DNA of 64,000 bases from Umbilicaria muhlenbergii (Eukaryota > Ascomycota > Lecanoromycetes > Umbilicariales > Umbilicariaceae), in assembly GCA_000611775.1 (NCBI GenBank), contig KK106983.1, positions 22,021-86,020 of the forward strand, read 5' to 3'. Below the pieces are notes generated by a model. That model did not search any database, had not been told where the DNA came from, and was given only the letters and a program-made list of their open reading frames with translations. Positions 23,223 through 34,877 of this stretch are shown here, one piece after another (position 1 is the stretch's first letter; each line of letters begins with the position of its first letter). The position numbers and the translations under genes are program-made.

Positions 23223-25201
23223 CTAAATCGCCTGCCCTCTAGATTCTTGTCTCCGCAGTATAGAACGAACCACCGGCCGGTTGTATCTTTCTGCTAATTG
23301 CAATGGTGCCCCCTCACTGCTTGCATTCACGTTGGCTCCCCTGTCCACCAGAAGTTGGACAACGTTGGCAGTCATTCGATTCTGGTATAAATCCCGTGAC
23401 CCCTCTCCAACCGCTAGATATAACGGCGTCTTCCCAGCTTTATTTTTAGCCTCAATATCAGCTCCCTTGTTGAGTAGCAGCTCCACAACTTTGCATTGAT
23501 CATAAACAGCAGCCACATGCAGTGCTGTGCTTTCACCATGATTCTTGGCCTCAATATCAGCTCCCTTGTCAAGTAGCAGCTTCACAACTTTGCATGAACC
23601 ATAAACAGCAGCCTCATGCAGTGCTGTGCTTTTTCCATAACTCTTGGCCTCAATATCAGCTCCCTTGTCAAGTAGCAGCTCCACAACTTTGCATTGACCC
23701 TGAATTGCTGCCTTGTGCAGTGCTGTGCTTCCACCATGATTCTTAGCCTCAATATCAGCTCCCTTGTTGAGTAGCAGCTCCACAACTTTGCAATGATCAT
23801 AAACAGCAGCCACATGCAGTGCTGTGCTTTCATCATGATTCTTGGCCTCAATATCAGCTCCCTTGTCAAGTAGCAGCTCCACAACTTTGCATTGACCCTG
23901 AATTGCTGCCTTGTGCAGTGCTGTGCTTCCACCATGATTCTTAGCCTCAATATCAGCTCCCTTGTCGAGTAGCAGCTCCACAACTTTGCATTGACCCTTA
24001 ACTGCCGCCCAGTGCAGCGCCGTGCTGTTGAGGTTGTCAAGTCGGCTGTGAATATTGAGCTGAGTGTTGGTCAATAGTCGGTTCACTTTCTCCAGGTCGC
24101 CCAGTTGCACAGCTTTCATCAAGTCTTCGGCCGTTGGTCTGAAGAGCTTGTTCATCACGTAAGATACTCGGATAAGGCGAGGCTTGTTCTTCTTACGCTC
24201 AACACTTCTTGACCAGCCTCGACTGTAGTGCACTGACTCTGATGTTGATGCTGTGGCGCTATGCTTTAAGTGTGCTCGAGTATCCTTGTTTGAGTCAGCG
24301 ATTTCTCACTCTGAAGCTGATCCTAAAGCGAAAACGGTTCTCACATTTTCTCTTTCTGGCGCCTTAGAAACCACATGTTCTTCAGTTCCCTTCCATTTGT
24401 ACTCTTCTTCAGCGTCACTCTTTCTCTCGGCGTCACTCTCTCTCACAGCGTCGCTCTCTTCTTCAGCATCACTCTCTTTCTCAGCGTCACTTTCTCCTAT
24501 CAACTCGCCTGCCTCAACGGCTTTTTGAAACCATCCAATGATGAATTGCTGATGCTGTTTCAAGACCGCTGCCGATATGCCGATGTCTTCAAGCTCCTTC
24601 CGTAGTTGCCTCCAGGCCTCCTTATCCTCGGTTGTGAGCGAGTTTATGCTATGACTGGAGATCACCGAGCCCGCATGCATGCCAGCGCGAATCTCGGCCA
24701 TGAACGACTTTAATTTATCCTCGATTCGAACCAGAGAGGAACTAGAAAGCTTATGTTAGTAAAGCTCATTGTCTATGAAGCATGTGGAGGATGCAGTGAG
24801 GCTATTACATACGCTTGAAGGGTAGTGTTGAATGCCGTGAGCAGGGAAAGGTTTGAAATAAGCCGGTCTCGTATGGTTTGAATGTCCTCTAAACCCCACT
24901 TTAATCTGTCCCATGTCCATTGACTCTTGAATCCTAAGCTTTTGTACCGCTCAAGTAAGCCATCCAGATCTTTGAGTACATCATTGCACCCGCTAACAAG
25001 AACATGAAGCTGCGCTTGTTGAGCACTGTTAATGCTTTGATCTGTCAGGTTCTCCCCCAGATCCTTGAGTATGACATGCAAAGATGCAACCTCACTGGAG
25101 ATGTTCCTGAAGTCATCTGATGAGTCCTTGCACGCTCGGTAGATCTTCCACGCCAGGGTTGACGTTGTAATGACATCGCCGACCCCATACCCAAAGCTCA
25201 T
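23223..25201 (-). CDS. STAND-type N-terminal domain fused to ankyrin repeats (no NACHT)
   Basis: Three exons: 25201-24813, 24741-24310 and 24222-23223, giving 606 residues. The N-terminus MSFGYGVGDVITTSTLAWKI followed by a helical DFRNISSEVASLHVILKDL segment matches the N-terminal domain of many fungal NLR/STAND proteins. A link region is very acidic, with five copies of an ESDAE-like hexapeptide. It leads to an ankyrin domain of six nearly identical 33-residue repeats (STALH.AA...CKVVELLL.KGADIEAKN) plus degenerate capping repeats. The NACHT or NB-ARC ATPase that normally sits between the two parts is absent. Both introns were placed by frame: the first ends at the AG at 24743-24742, the second at the AG at 24224-24223. 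A role in allorecognition or immunity-like sensing is inferred from family resemblance only. Confidence 0.75.
23439..24032 (-). repeat. Six near-identical 99-bp ankyrin-coding repeats
   Basis: Six in-frame tandem units of 99 bp, each encoding one ankyrin repeat, are almost the same at DNA level. The variable residues fall mainly at repeat positions 1, 7 and 9-12. Two unit types alternate (K-type HKAAIQGQ and V-type HVAAVYD), which points to duplication of blocks larger than one repeat. Confidence 0.85.
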
Positions 25202-26064
25202 CTTTGCCGGCAAAAGGTGCGGACTGGACAGCGCGTCGGGATATCTGTCAGACTGATGTAGGATAAGAGAAGTACGCCAGCCGACAAGAATATAAGCAGA
25301 CAAGTGATGGCAGAGGAAGAATGCGGATAGACAAACGTAGCCTGCCTTGCAGCCTGCCAGCCTTGCGTTCACAATTATTACCCCTTCAGGACGGCAGAAC
25401 AGGGTTCTCATAAAACAACACCCCTAATTGTTACATTGACACTCCACAAATTTACACATCTAAGCCCAACCACGTGACAGCTCGCTGCGCTCATCCCGAA
25501 GACTAAATCTGTATACAGGCAGCCTCAATGTTTTGTTACTGCAAGGTTGCCCGGTAGAGCCAAGCCTGGTTGTAGTGAGAACATTCCCTTTGGGTAAGCC
25601 TTTAACCGAAGGTCCTTAACTTTAGTGGGGAAGGGGGGTGTCAATGTAAGAAATTGGTGTGTCGTTTTACGAGGACCCTAACCCTTGCACCAGATCGCCT
25701 CTCTTGACCAGTTTACATTGTAGTTAAGGAAACACTGAACTTCAAGCATCTTGTTTGCCATTTTAGCTTTCCACGCTTCGGCACGAAACCTCCGTGGAAA
25801 ATGTCCGCATTCGCCGGTCTTTTCCTAGCAAAACTGCTCCGATGACGCAGAACAATAGAGAGCCCCAATCCTCTCGCCACATCCCACTCCCGCCGCTGCA
25901 ACTGCCCCCGTCGGTAATGTCCTCCAAACGCGCACAACACCGCGAACGTACTCCCGCACACAAAAGTTCCTCCCCAAACGAGGTCCTCAGGATTCCTCCC
26001 GCCCATCCTCGACCCCTCCCGCCACGCCAGACCCCGCCCACCAACCCAACCCCACCCCACCCCC
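25202..26064. other. Intergenic gap
   Basis: About 860 bp. The plus strand becomes very C-rich from about 25860. Open frames on both strands here are low-complexity Pro/Arg or Gly/Trp shadows. No gene supported. Confidence 0.5.
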
Positions 26065-26716
26065 CTACCCCTCCACCTGCACCGCGGCCCCTGTGCCCAG
26101 CCCAATCGTCCCCTTCCCGACCTGATTCACCCCATCAAAAATAAAAAAAGTCCCCGCCCCGGCTCCATTCTGCGTCTCGACATAATCCCCCAGCGCCCCG
26201 AGTGCCGCCGCAAGCACCCCCCACGACGTCTGGTGGTTATTCGCATTCATGACACCGACGGTCCAGTCGGTGTTGAACGAATACCCCGTGCCGGGGATGA
26301 GCGCCGAGCCGGAAGGCGGCGAGAGGTGCTGCTCGCCGATGGAGAGGTAGGCCATTTGCAGGGCGAAGGCTAGGGAGGCGGATTGTGCAGGTTGCGGGGA
26401 GAGGATCGAGATGGAGATGTAGGTTGAGGATTGGGTTGCGCACCAGATGGTGGTGGAGGCGCGGGCGGAGAGGGGGTGGGTGCGGGGGGTGAGGGCGGGT
26501 GGGTGGGGAGGGGGTGGTTAGTTGCGAGGGGTGGGATGGGGTGGGGATGGGCGGACGGGGAGAGAAAAGAAGGACTTACTGTCCAGCGATTGTATTAGGA
26601 GAGTTAGCGCAGTGGGGAGGGCCGCGGGGTGAGAGGGAGAGGGAGAGGGGGGTGGCGGAGGTGATGACGGCGTTGTGAAGGAGGGCGAGGAGGAGGGGGG
26701 AAAGGATTGTGAGCAT
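26065..26716 (-). pseudogene. Small secreted NNHQ-family protein with no usable splice acceptor
   Basis: The first exon (26716-26580) encodes a hydrophobic signal peptide (MLTILSPLLLALLHNAV) and then HCANSPNTIAGQ. It ends in a strong donor, GTAAGT. The downstream part in frame reads TTIWCATQSSTYISIS, later VGVMNANNHQTSWGVLAA and ends TFFIFDGVNQVGKGTIG. The paralogue at 56409-57076 has the same parts and an intron at the same place and phase. Here no AG occurs on the minus strand between the donor and about 26371, and that AG is out of phase and would remove conserved sequence. A branch-like CTAAC is present. So the acceptor seems lost, or an unusual splice end is used. Function of the family is unknown; the signal peptide suggests secretion. 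Confidence 0.6.
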
Positions 26717-27846
26717 GGTGGTTGGATTGAGATGAGGGGTATAGGGAGGGGAATTCTGGGGAAATATTGTGTGGATATGGGGTTATGAAGGGGAAGTGAT
26801 GGAGATGTGGTAGGTTTCTTCGCGCATGGGAGGGGATTTTGCCATCTTGCAAGACCGTCTGTTGTCTTATTTTTGAGTGCGCATGGATGAACTCTTACGT
26901 AGATATTCCTGGTGAATGTCGCAATATACTCGTTGGGTCTCGAGACAAGATTCTCGAAAGTAGCCATGCGACAGTGTTTGAGAGTATGAGCACAGCCTTG
27001 GTTGCAAGGGTGGTACTACCTACCTCGGTAGGGCCATGCAATAAAGGAAGCGCCCAAGCCTCTGGCCGAGCGTAGGGCGGCTTTGCGCCTCTAGCGTTTC
27101 GACAGCGAGACATGGGCATAGGCATTCTCAAAGAACGCTATTGTGGTAGGGAGACACCATGTAGACAATGTAGTCGTATATGTCGGGGATCTGAGAACGT
27201 TTTCGCGGTTGGCTGCTTTGTATTCCTTTAAGCCTACCAGCAAAGCCCTAAGTAGGTAGTGGCACCCTCAGTCCACAGGGTTATGCGGAGTTTGTTGGAT
27301 CCCTTGACAACTACGCGGGTGCTATCAGAACCGTAGAAGGAGAATCGCATAACAAGTCATTGCAACAATGTTCGAGAGTGGGTGAGCCGTCGCTAATTTT
27401 GATTGGTGACATCGGGAACCCTCCTGGTGGTGCAGACATAGTCAACATTGCCCTTTTGAAAACCGTACAAGAGGCGGGTCCAATATCACTAGAAAGAATA
27501 TGGACAGCATTCATGTCCTATGGATAATAGAATTCATGCTATCAAACAGGCAGAGAGTCGCTACACCCATTTCGGGTTACAGTTCAGGTTTGAGGAACTC
27601 ATGTATATATGCACTGTAATCACTATAAAGCTACAAGGCTATATGCCTCCACGCTATGGAGAGATAACCCCTCTGACTAGTCTCGAATGCGTCAACTGCA
27701 GTTCAGAAACATTAGCAACTGAGAGCTGCTGTATGACTAATGCCTATCTTATATGCGGTGATTTCCGAAATGTGAGGATCAAGGAAGGTGCTCACGCCTG
27801 AATGAATAGCTAGAAGTCGTCAACAGATGGTCAACTCATCCCGTTC
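26717..27846. other. Intergenic gap
   Basis: About 1.1 kb. Open frames at 26839-27131 and 27520-27801 show no domain. Nothing else recognised. Confidence 0.5.
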
Positions 27847-28696
27847 TCACAATGTCCCGTCACTACCACTACCCACGTCTGGAAACTTCTCACAGCGCGC
27901 CAGGACGGCTACGAACAAGTCAGCTTATCAAGATCCGCAACGGTGTCACTGCAACAGGATGGAACCGACCGCCAGCATACAAGGCATAGCTCGCCTCGTT
28001 TGTAACCGACTGCGCCGCATTCAAGTTCACCGCGTCTTGAGTAGTAATAGCAGGGCTGCCGTGGCTGGGACCCGGCCCATAAAAATACACCAACGACCGT
28101 ATAATAACTCCATACTGATTGGCAGCCAGTCGATTCTCGCTGGGCACAAACTTGTTGTTAATCACGCTTGGGCACATCGCGTTGGTCGGTATGCCGCCTA
28201 CTTGCCAGAACAGAGGGCATAGGATGATCCAGTTATTGCCCTTAGTGTGAAGTATTGTGGTTCTTGGGTTGTCTCGACAGACATTCCAAAGTACAACGGT
28301 GTTTGGATTGCCTTCGTTTAGGCAGACGAAGGTGGGAGGAGCCGTGGCTGCACCAGCGTGGAAGGCATCGTTGGTGGTGAGGGTGACTGGAGACCCATCT
28401 ATCATGCTTTGGAAGACTCGTAGGACAGTGGGCCGGTTGTTGTTTGTTTTGAAGAATGCTTTGAAGCCGTGCGGAGAAGAAGTGCCCATTCTCGCATCGC
28501 CGACGACACCTCGTAATGCGCCAGTAAGGAGCGGAAGGATCGTTTGTAGTTGTTGAGCGTTGGAATTGGGTTCCCCGGAGCCACAGAAGAGCATTTCGTA
28601 ATTGCCACTGGTCGCCTTATCCAAAAAAGAGTTGCTTGCACTGACAAGACCGGTGAGAGCAAGCGCAAGCCAGCATTGAGAGAGTTTGAGAAGCAT
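27847..28696 (-). CDS. Secreted protein resembling fungal metalloprotease-like proteins
   Basis: Two exons, 28696-27970 and 27908-27847, give 262 residues. The N-terminus MLLKLSQCWLALALTGLVSA is a clear signal peptide. Seven cysteines and a pattern of FVCLNEGN...WNVCRDNP...IILCPLFW resemble secreted fungal proteins related to M35/lysine-specific metalloendopeptidases. No HExxH zinc site is visible, so activity is doubtful. Without the last intron the frame ends in an odd tail; splicing at GTCGGT (27969) to the AG at 27910-27909 restores the family-like end NEASYALYAGAVLARC followed by KFPDVGSGSDGTL. It may be an effector-like or degenerate peptidase. I am sure of secretion, less so of family. 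Confidence 0.7.
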
Positions 28697-30206
28697 GATG
28701 TGGATGACAGTCGGAAAGGAAAAGTCAGTACATCAACAAATGATCTGAATCAAAGAGTAGCAACTTTTGAGGCTTGGGAGGTATGGTGATATAACCTAAT
28801 ATTACAGAGCACAACGTAGGAGACATGCAAGAGCAGCGTGCTATTGTCATTGAAACCGTTCAGCCCTTCTTGTTATATCACAACTCGCAAAAGCTCCTGT
28901 AAAGGTATGGGGTGCCCCGGGTGGACTGGCATGCGGGAATCAACGCGATCGCGAGCCAATCATTGGATAGCGCACTGGCTCAAAGCCCCGACGGGGAAGG
29001 CGGCGGAAAAGGCGGCAGGAAAGGCGGCGGAAAGACTCAAGACACAGCCTCGTTTCAGGTTTGGTGGAGTTGCAAGAGCAAGTACCTCACTTTCGTCCAT
29101 GTTGTTCCCTGAAAGCGACAACAGCTAAACTACTATTCACATGTCAACCCACAAATGTGGGATGCGCAATCCGACTGACGAAAGGAATGCACAAAAAGTG
29201 AAGCAGCGGAAAGAGGATAAGACTGAAGATAGCTTGACAAGTTCGCTCTTTGCGCCTGGACTTTACAGGCTTTGATCTATCGGAAACGATGGCCAAGTGG
29301 TTGGGCTTGTTGCATTAGATCTTTGCTTCCTAGCCGCATTCTCTTCTGGGCCTTTGGCCTCTGGTCCAGCAGGGAGACTTGTGGGTCACATCTCAAAGAG
29401 ACGAAAGTTGTCAAACAGACCATAGTTGAAGGACTGGAAGTGTAGTAGGACAGTGGGGTTCGGGAGCCAGCGTGGCACGACGGTTGCGGGAGAGGAGCCA
29501 TCGGCTGTCCCTGCTATTCTGCTTTCGGCGCGGAATAATTTAAAGCCGTTGGATGACGCTGTAACGTAGTGCCATTAGTATTGCTCCTCTACCCTTTGCG
29601 CTTATGCTGGACATACCTTAGGGCTTAAAGCAAAGACTGTGCATGTTGGTACCTTACCGGGACTCCGATGAGTCCAAGCCTCGTGCCTTGCTCGCCCCTG
29701 GCAGCAGTTGAACTCCATTTCTCTACCACCAGTATGTGGAGCTTGACATTACACGGCGGTTGTGGTCCTCACGGGAGGGCCCGAAGTTGGCGATTGGTGT
29801 GTGGGTAATTGCCAGAACGTCCGGATTTGGTCTGTACCCGGGTGGTGGAGGGCCACCATAACAGCTGATAGCTGGGCTCTGATACACGGCATAAGCATTT
29901 ACGAGATACAAATCCGCTCACAGTGGCTTCAAATGGAGATGGAAAAGCCTGAGTAGTGCTGTTCGGCTTCTGTTCTCCTCTGCAGATCCTATTGTGAATG
30001 ACAGCGGGATGCAGCCAACTGTTGGAGTGAAACGCTCTCACCTCACTAATCCGGACGCCGTAAATCAATTGATGTTGACATTCGCAAGCTCCTTTCCCCC
30101 CGCAAAGACTTCTAAATCTTAGCCAACGTCGTTGTTGGCGTGCATACTCGAACCACCGAGTCACTGCTTTGCTACAGTAGTGTCTTTGCTTCTATCTTCT
30201 CGCACC
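28697..30206. other. Intergenic gap
   Basis: About 1.5 kb. Contains a short GGCGGxAA repeat near 29000-29031. No gene, tRNA or mobile element recognised. Confidence 0.5.
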
Positions 30207-31088
30207 ATGTCTTCTTACACGTCTCCGGAAGAACTTGACGAAGCCTACTCTACACTATCCGCAACATTCCGAACCGGGCGGACCAAATCCCTCGCCTGGC
30301 GAAAATGGCAGCTCAAGCAATTCTGGTGGATGATCGTCGCCAACGAGGAGCGAATAATGCAGGCTCTCTACGAAGATCTCCACCGACACCCCATGGAGTC
30401 CAAAATCGTGGATATCCATGGCTTGAAAGTCGAGATCATGGACTACATCACCCACCTCGAAGAATGGGCGGCGGACGAGATCCCCGACGCAGGGTTCATT
30501 TTCGGTACGCTGGGGAAAGCACGGATCCGGAAAGGGCCCCTGGGAGTGGCACTCGTTATAGGGCCTTGGAACTTCCCTTTCGCACTCACGCTTCAGCCGG
30601 CTGTAGCGGCCACTGCTGCTGGTTGTTGCGTTATAATTAAGCCATCGGAGATATCGAGGGCTGCAGAAAAGCTGATGAAGGAGCTAGTCGCCACCTACTT
30701 GGACCCAACGGCCATTCGACTGGTTACCGATGGACCTGGAGAGACGGGTGAGATCCTGAAACCCCGATTCAACCATGTGTTCTTTACCGGTTCGAGCAAG
30801 GTGGCCAGGTTTATCACCCAGGCGACGGCTAAGCATCTGACGCCAACGGTCCTCGAACTGGGCGGTCAGAGCCCTGCGATAGTTTGTGCGAGTGCCGATG
30901 TCAATCTCGCGGCGAAGAGAATCGCGTGGGTCAAGTGGATGGCGGGCGAGAAGGTGATTATGGGCTTCACAAAGGGAGCCTCTCCTCTCGCTTCTTATAG
31001 CTGCTACTCGGCGTCTGAAAAGTTAGGAGATACCCCTTTTGTTCGGCAGAGCTTGGGACGGCGACAATTACTTCGTCCTAAACATTAA
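30207..31088 (+). pseudogene. Truncated aldehyde dehydrogenase (ALDH3-like)
   Basis: The first 250 residues are a normal fungal fatty-aldehyde dehydrogenase type protein: SLAWRKWQLKQFWWMI, then GVALVIGPWNFPFALTLQP with the cofactor-site Trp-Asn, IIKPSEISRA, HVFFTGSSKVARFI and the catalytic Glu in VLELGGQSPAIV. It then reads RIAWVKWMAGEKV and loses similarity exactly where the catalytic Cys (normally in a GQVC or GQIC motif a few residues later) should be. A stop follows at 31086-31088. Full-length relatives have about 200 more residues. I found no intron that restores the missing half. It therefore lacks the nucleophile and is most likely inactive. A short frame downstream (AWDGDNYFVLNINQRM) is not part of the known ALDH fold. 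Confidence 0.75.
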
Positions 31089-31521
31089 TCAGAGGATGCT
31101 CGCTCTGAGTCCCTTGGAGCGTGAGGAAGCTTGGATGTAGAATGCATTGTGGAGAGAAGATAGTGAGGCGAGGAAGTGAGTGAGCTGCAGAAAGGTTGAA
31201 GCGCTCGACAGGACACCCGGCAAGCAGTGTATGAGGTCAAGAGAAGCACCAACCCTCAAACGGGGGTGAGGGATCCATTCATGCGTTCTAGCAGATGGGC
31301 TATTCGGCCTTGGCTCAAGTTCCGCCGCAAAGCTCGCCATGCCCACATGCCACGTGCTGCAAGCTCCGTCGAAATACGCGGTGCCCGAACCGACTTTTCC
31401 ACATCTGCAATATCGTACACCGAGCCGCCCCCTCTGCGATACCACTAGCATGGTCAAAGCCATCGCAACCCCGTAGAGTCCAGATGCGTCCACGCCACCA
31501 CCCAGCACAGACGCTAGCCAA

Positions 31522-32674
31522 CTACTCGCCATGTTTACTCCTCCCCCAACTCCCCAGCCTCTTCCTCAACCCCCCAGCCGCGCTCCTCCCCGTAGTATTA
31601 CTGCGCCTGACCTCACCCCGCCACTCACTGTAACTCTGCCCGTCACCGACCGGCGTATCGGCTGCAGCAGTGGAGCGGCGCGGCCTGGACGTCATTTCGA
31701 TGCCGGAGCCGGCGTCGGAGATCATGTGCCGGTGGTTCTTGTGTTCTTTGAGGGCTTTTTCGATGGAGTAGGAGGGCTCGCCTTTGCCTTTGAGGTCGTC
31801 GGGGAGGTATTCCTGTGCGAATGAGTATTGGAGTAAGTGCGGATGCAATGGGGAGGAAAGAAAGGGGGGGATATGGACATACGACGCCTGGCCAGCGTTT
31901 GTAGTTGCCGCCGTCTTCGATCATCAGATTGGCGCCTTCTTCGTAGTCGTAGACGCGGCCGTCGCGGTCGGGGATACCGGGTGGGACTATGGCGACGCCG
32001 TCGAGGGGACGGTGCTTTTGTATGCTGTCGATGATCTTTTCACGGGGTGTAGCTTTCAAGGCCTCTTGGTTGGAGGCAGCTACTGCCTCGAGAGGGCTGC
32101 TTGTGAGGGAGGTGTTTCTCGCAAGTAACGTGGCATCGTAGGGTCCATCGTGATGGTATGATCCTCCACTCCAATCTAGTTTGTCGATGGTGTCGGGACC
32201 GACCATGTGCTGTTTGCGGAGATGGGGAGCTCGGTTTGCGAGTTTGGTTTCTCGCTTTATCACGTCGAGGGGTCGGTGCGATTTGTCGCCTGGGTATCGG
32301 GAGGAGAGAGAGCTGGTTCGGGCTCGGCCGTTGGTGGATGTGGGGACTTCGGTTGAGTCTACACTTTGGCGCGGTGTACTCGACGCTTCTGTTCCGGAAA
32401 GCTCTTTTCGGTGGGTAAAGCGTTCCTGGCGGGGGCTGGCGGAGGCAGAAGCGGGAGGTGAAGGGTACTCATGACGGCTACCAGAGGTTTGGCGGACGTG
32501 GACGGACGGGCTCTTCTTCGGGTTTTCGGTCATTGGAGGGGATGGATATGGGTTGTTAGAACTAAAGGTTGAGCGGTAATGGGTACCAGGACCCGTCTCT
32601 TCGCTGGGTCCTGGCGCATTGAGAGGATCGAGGAGGTATTTGGAGGCCTGTCGCGAGAGCGGAACAACAGTCAT
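31522..32674 (-). CDS. pal1: Pal1 family cell morphology protein
   Basis: Two exons, 32674-31883 and 31812-31522, joined in phase 0, give 360 residues. The N-terminal half is Ser/Pro-rich (STFSSNNPYPSPPMTE, repeated PSPPASAS) and probably disordered. The Pal1 domain follows: LANRAPHLRKQHMVGPDTID, SYHHDGPYDATLLARN, SPLEAVAASNQEALKATPRE and VYDYEEGANLMIEDGGNYKRW. After the intron comes EYLPDDLKGKGEPSYSIEKA. In fission yeast Pal1 sits at growing tips with Sla2 and helps keep cylindrical shape. The start codon could lie in an upstream exon, because an AG just before ASKYLLDPL would also be a plausible acceptor. Confidence 0.9.
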
Positions 32675-33353
32675 TCTTCGAATACTCGTACTTGAGATGC
32701 TTGATGGCGCCGTTCATGCAGGTGGTGCTTGGTATGCCACGTGGGATGGTAGCTCTTCCGGTAGAGTGCTCGTGCTTACCCAATGCTTGTCGGCCGTAGT
32801 CTCCATTCTTGGTGTTGTTCAGACCGGACGATTCGAGGGATGGGATGGAAAGATCAATGAGGGGAACGACGGAGGCAGTTGATTCGAGGGAGAAGAGGGA
32901 GAAGGAATGGAATACAATTGAAAAGAAAAAGAAAAGAAAACTCGAACCCGAAAAGGAGCGTCGGCACTCTCGTTGTCGAGTAAGCAGGCCGGGGTGGAGC
33001 TTGAGCCTGCGCAGCTTGCGCGTTGAGCTCCGCAGCCTGCCCTGAAGCCGCACTCCTGCACCCAAGCCCCGGCCCGGACCTGGCCGCGATACGTCATCGC
33101 TCGCTTCCCGCTCCAGATGGGATGAGACCGCGTGGGCAGGTGAGGCAGGCGAGGCAGGCAGCCGGTCGTGCCGGTGAGGCAGCCCCTCCCTCCCCACCCT
33201 GCCACCGGACGTCCATTGAAGATACCCAAACTCCCAATCGCAATCCCTGCGCACAAGACAATGTGAGCTGAGTCAGGAGGCTTCACTCTAGAAGCGCCAA
33301 ACCTGCACCTCTTTTGGCTCAGCGGGATCCTCCGATCAGGCACGCATGAAAAG
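32675..33353. other. Divergent control region of pal1 and usb1-like genes
   Basis: About 680 bp. The pal1 side has a purine-rich stretch (32880-32960) typical of fungal promoters or leaders. Long open frames on the minus strand are low complexity. No specific motif assigned. Confidence 0.4.
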
Positions 33354-34469
33354 ATGAAGACCGCTCTGGTCAACTACTCGGACTCGGATGACTCGGAAGA
33401 TCACACTGCGCACGCTCTCCCACCTCGCACCCTGAAGAGAAAACGCGATGGTCTTGATAATGCCGTCCCGGATCTGCCACCACTGCCCGCTACCTTCCAT
33501 GATCTGTACGCTTCAACGACAAGAGCCAGCAGCCAGGACGACCCAAGTATGCATGGTGGTCGCCAACGTGTGATATCGCATGTCGAAGGGAACTGGCCGA
33601 CACATGTCTACCTAGAGTGTAAGCACTGTCTTGAGGACTTGATGACTCTACAAGGGATGCTCGCTGATGGGGTGGAGGGTATTCTACTCCAACAGAATCG
33701 ACTCTCTTATCTCATATTGTCTCCGGTCTCAACAAAACACAGAATGGCGAGGCGGGACCCATCCACAGTTTGCTGAAGAGCGATCTTGGCGCGGAATTGC
33801 CGCTCCACATCAGTCTATCGCGGCCGATCATGCTACTGACCGATCAACGCCAGCCGTTTGCAGAGCTGCTTGAACAGTCAATCCTGCAGGTATCGATACG
33901 CCCGTGAGTTGATATGTGAGGCACGGCAACCGCGGCTAGGGCTAATGCTACGTTCCAGCTTCGTCGTGTCGGTCAAAAGCATGGACTGGGTGGGGAACCT
34001 GGAGAAAACACGTTGGTTCCTGGTACTCCGCATGGTCAAGCCCGACAATGATGGTCTAGGTAAGCTTCTACGGACGACAAATCAGGCAGTGGAGACCTTT
34101 GGACAGCCGCTGTTGTATTCGGCTTCGCAGTCCCAAAGTCGTCATTCAATGAGGTCACGAGGGACCGCGAGGGTGTCTAGATCCACACGAGGTGGGAGGT
34201 TCCATGCTGTCCATGGTTCGAGAGACCGCAGTCAGCCAGACCAGGCACTAGATGATGAAGATTTGTCCTCGCACTTCCATATCAGCATCGGATGGACTTT
34301 GGATCCACCCTCCACAGAGCTTACAGAGCGCACCAAAGTCGCAGATCTTGGGGATATCCTGGCTTTGAAGATAGCAGTAAAGGCGGTCAAGGTCAAGATT
34401 GGTAATGCTATCACTGTGATATCGCTGCCTACCAAGGTAGAAGAAGGGAAGGGTCTTATTGGATCTTGA
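33354..34469 (+). CDS. usb1: Usb1-like U6 snRNA 3'-5' phosphodiesterase
   Basis: Three exons: 33354-33618, 33678-33903 and 33959-34469, giving 333 residues. The enzyme trims and protects the 3' end of U6 snRNA. Both HxS catalytic motifs of the 2H phosphoesterase fold are present: His132-Ile-Ser in ELPLHISLSRP and His271-Ile-Ser in SSHFHISIGWTL. Also typical are the N-terminal VNYSDSDDSED segment, WPTHVYLEWY (the Trp codon is split by intron 1) and MDWVGNLEKTRWFLVLRM after intron 2. A GTAAGC inside exon 3 (GLGKLL) looks like a donor but the readthrough matches the family, so no intron is placed there. A Ser/Arg-rich insert of about 45 residues precedes the second motif. Confidence 0.9.
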
Positions 34470-34877
34470 CGAATGGTAGAATTGTAGTTAGCTTTACCGC
34501 AGACGTAGATCATTGCTTGAGGATGAAGATGTCCTGAAATACAGCGCACTAACAAGAACAAAAGAGATTCAACTAATGGACCACATTCGTACAAGTCTGG
34601 TCCTGTGGCGGCCAGCGTTGATTTGTTAATCTCATCATCCGACCCGTTCCCAAGCACGCCAAGTGACGAGCTGGCGGATTCCCCACGCCCCCCAGCGCAG
34701 GGTCTAGGTTCGTCCGAAGCAGCAAAGCGGTGCAATTGGTACCCCCACGCGAATTATACCTGAAGAGCCATATGCAAGCCAAAACATTTGCAACACGCTG
34801 TGAAGCCCAGTGGACATGGGCAATCAACCAGCCTTATGACTATAACGACCTGATGAATATAGATTCTCTCCCACTAC
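34470..34877. other. Intergenic gap
   Basis: About 410 bp. No gene recognised; it should contain the promoter of the phosphotransferase gene. Confidence 0.4.

Noticed and set aside
24715-24735. GGTTCGAATC-like motif resembling a tRNA T-loop
   Set aside because: It lies in a coding exon and no acceptor stem or anticodon arm surrounds it.
31089-31532. Minus-strand frame of 147 codons next to Pal1
   Set aside because: Overlaps the Pal1 end only by a few bases, has no domain and no start context; treated as non-coding.
34061-34090. Possible splice donor GTAAGC inside the Usb1-like gene
   Set aside because: Reading through gives GLGKLLRTTNQ, which fits the family.
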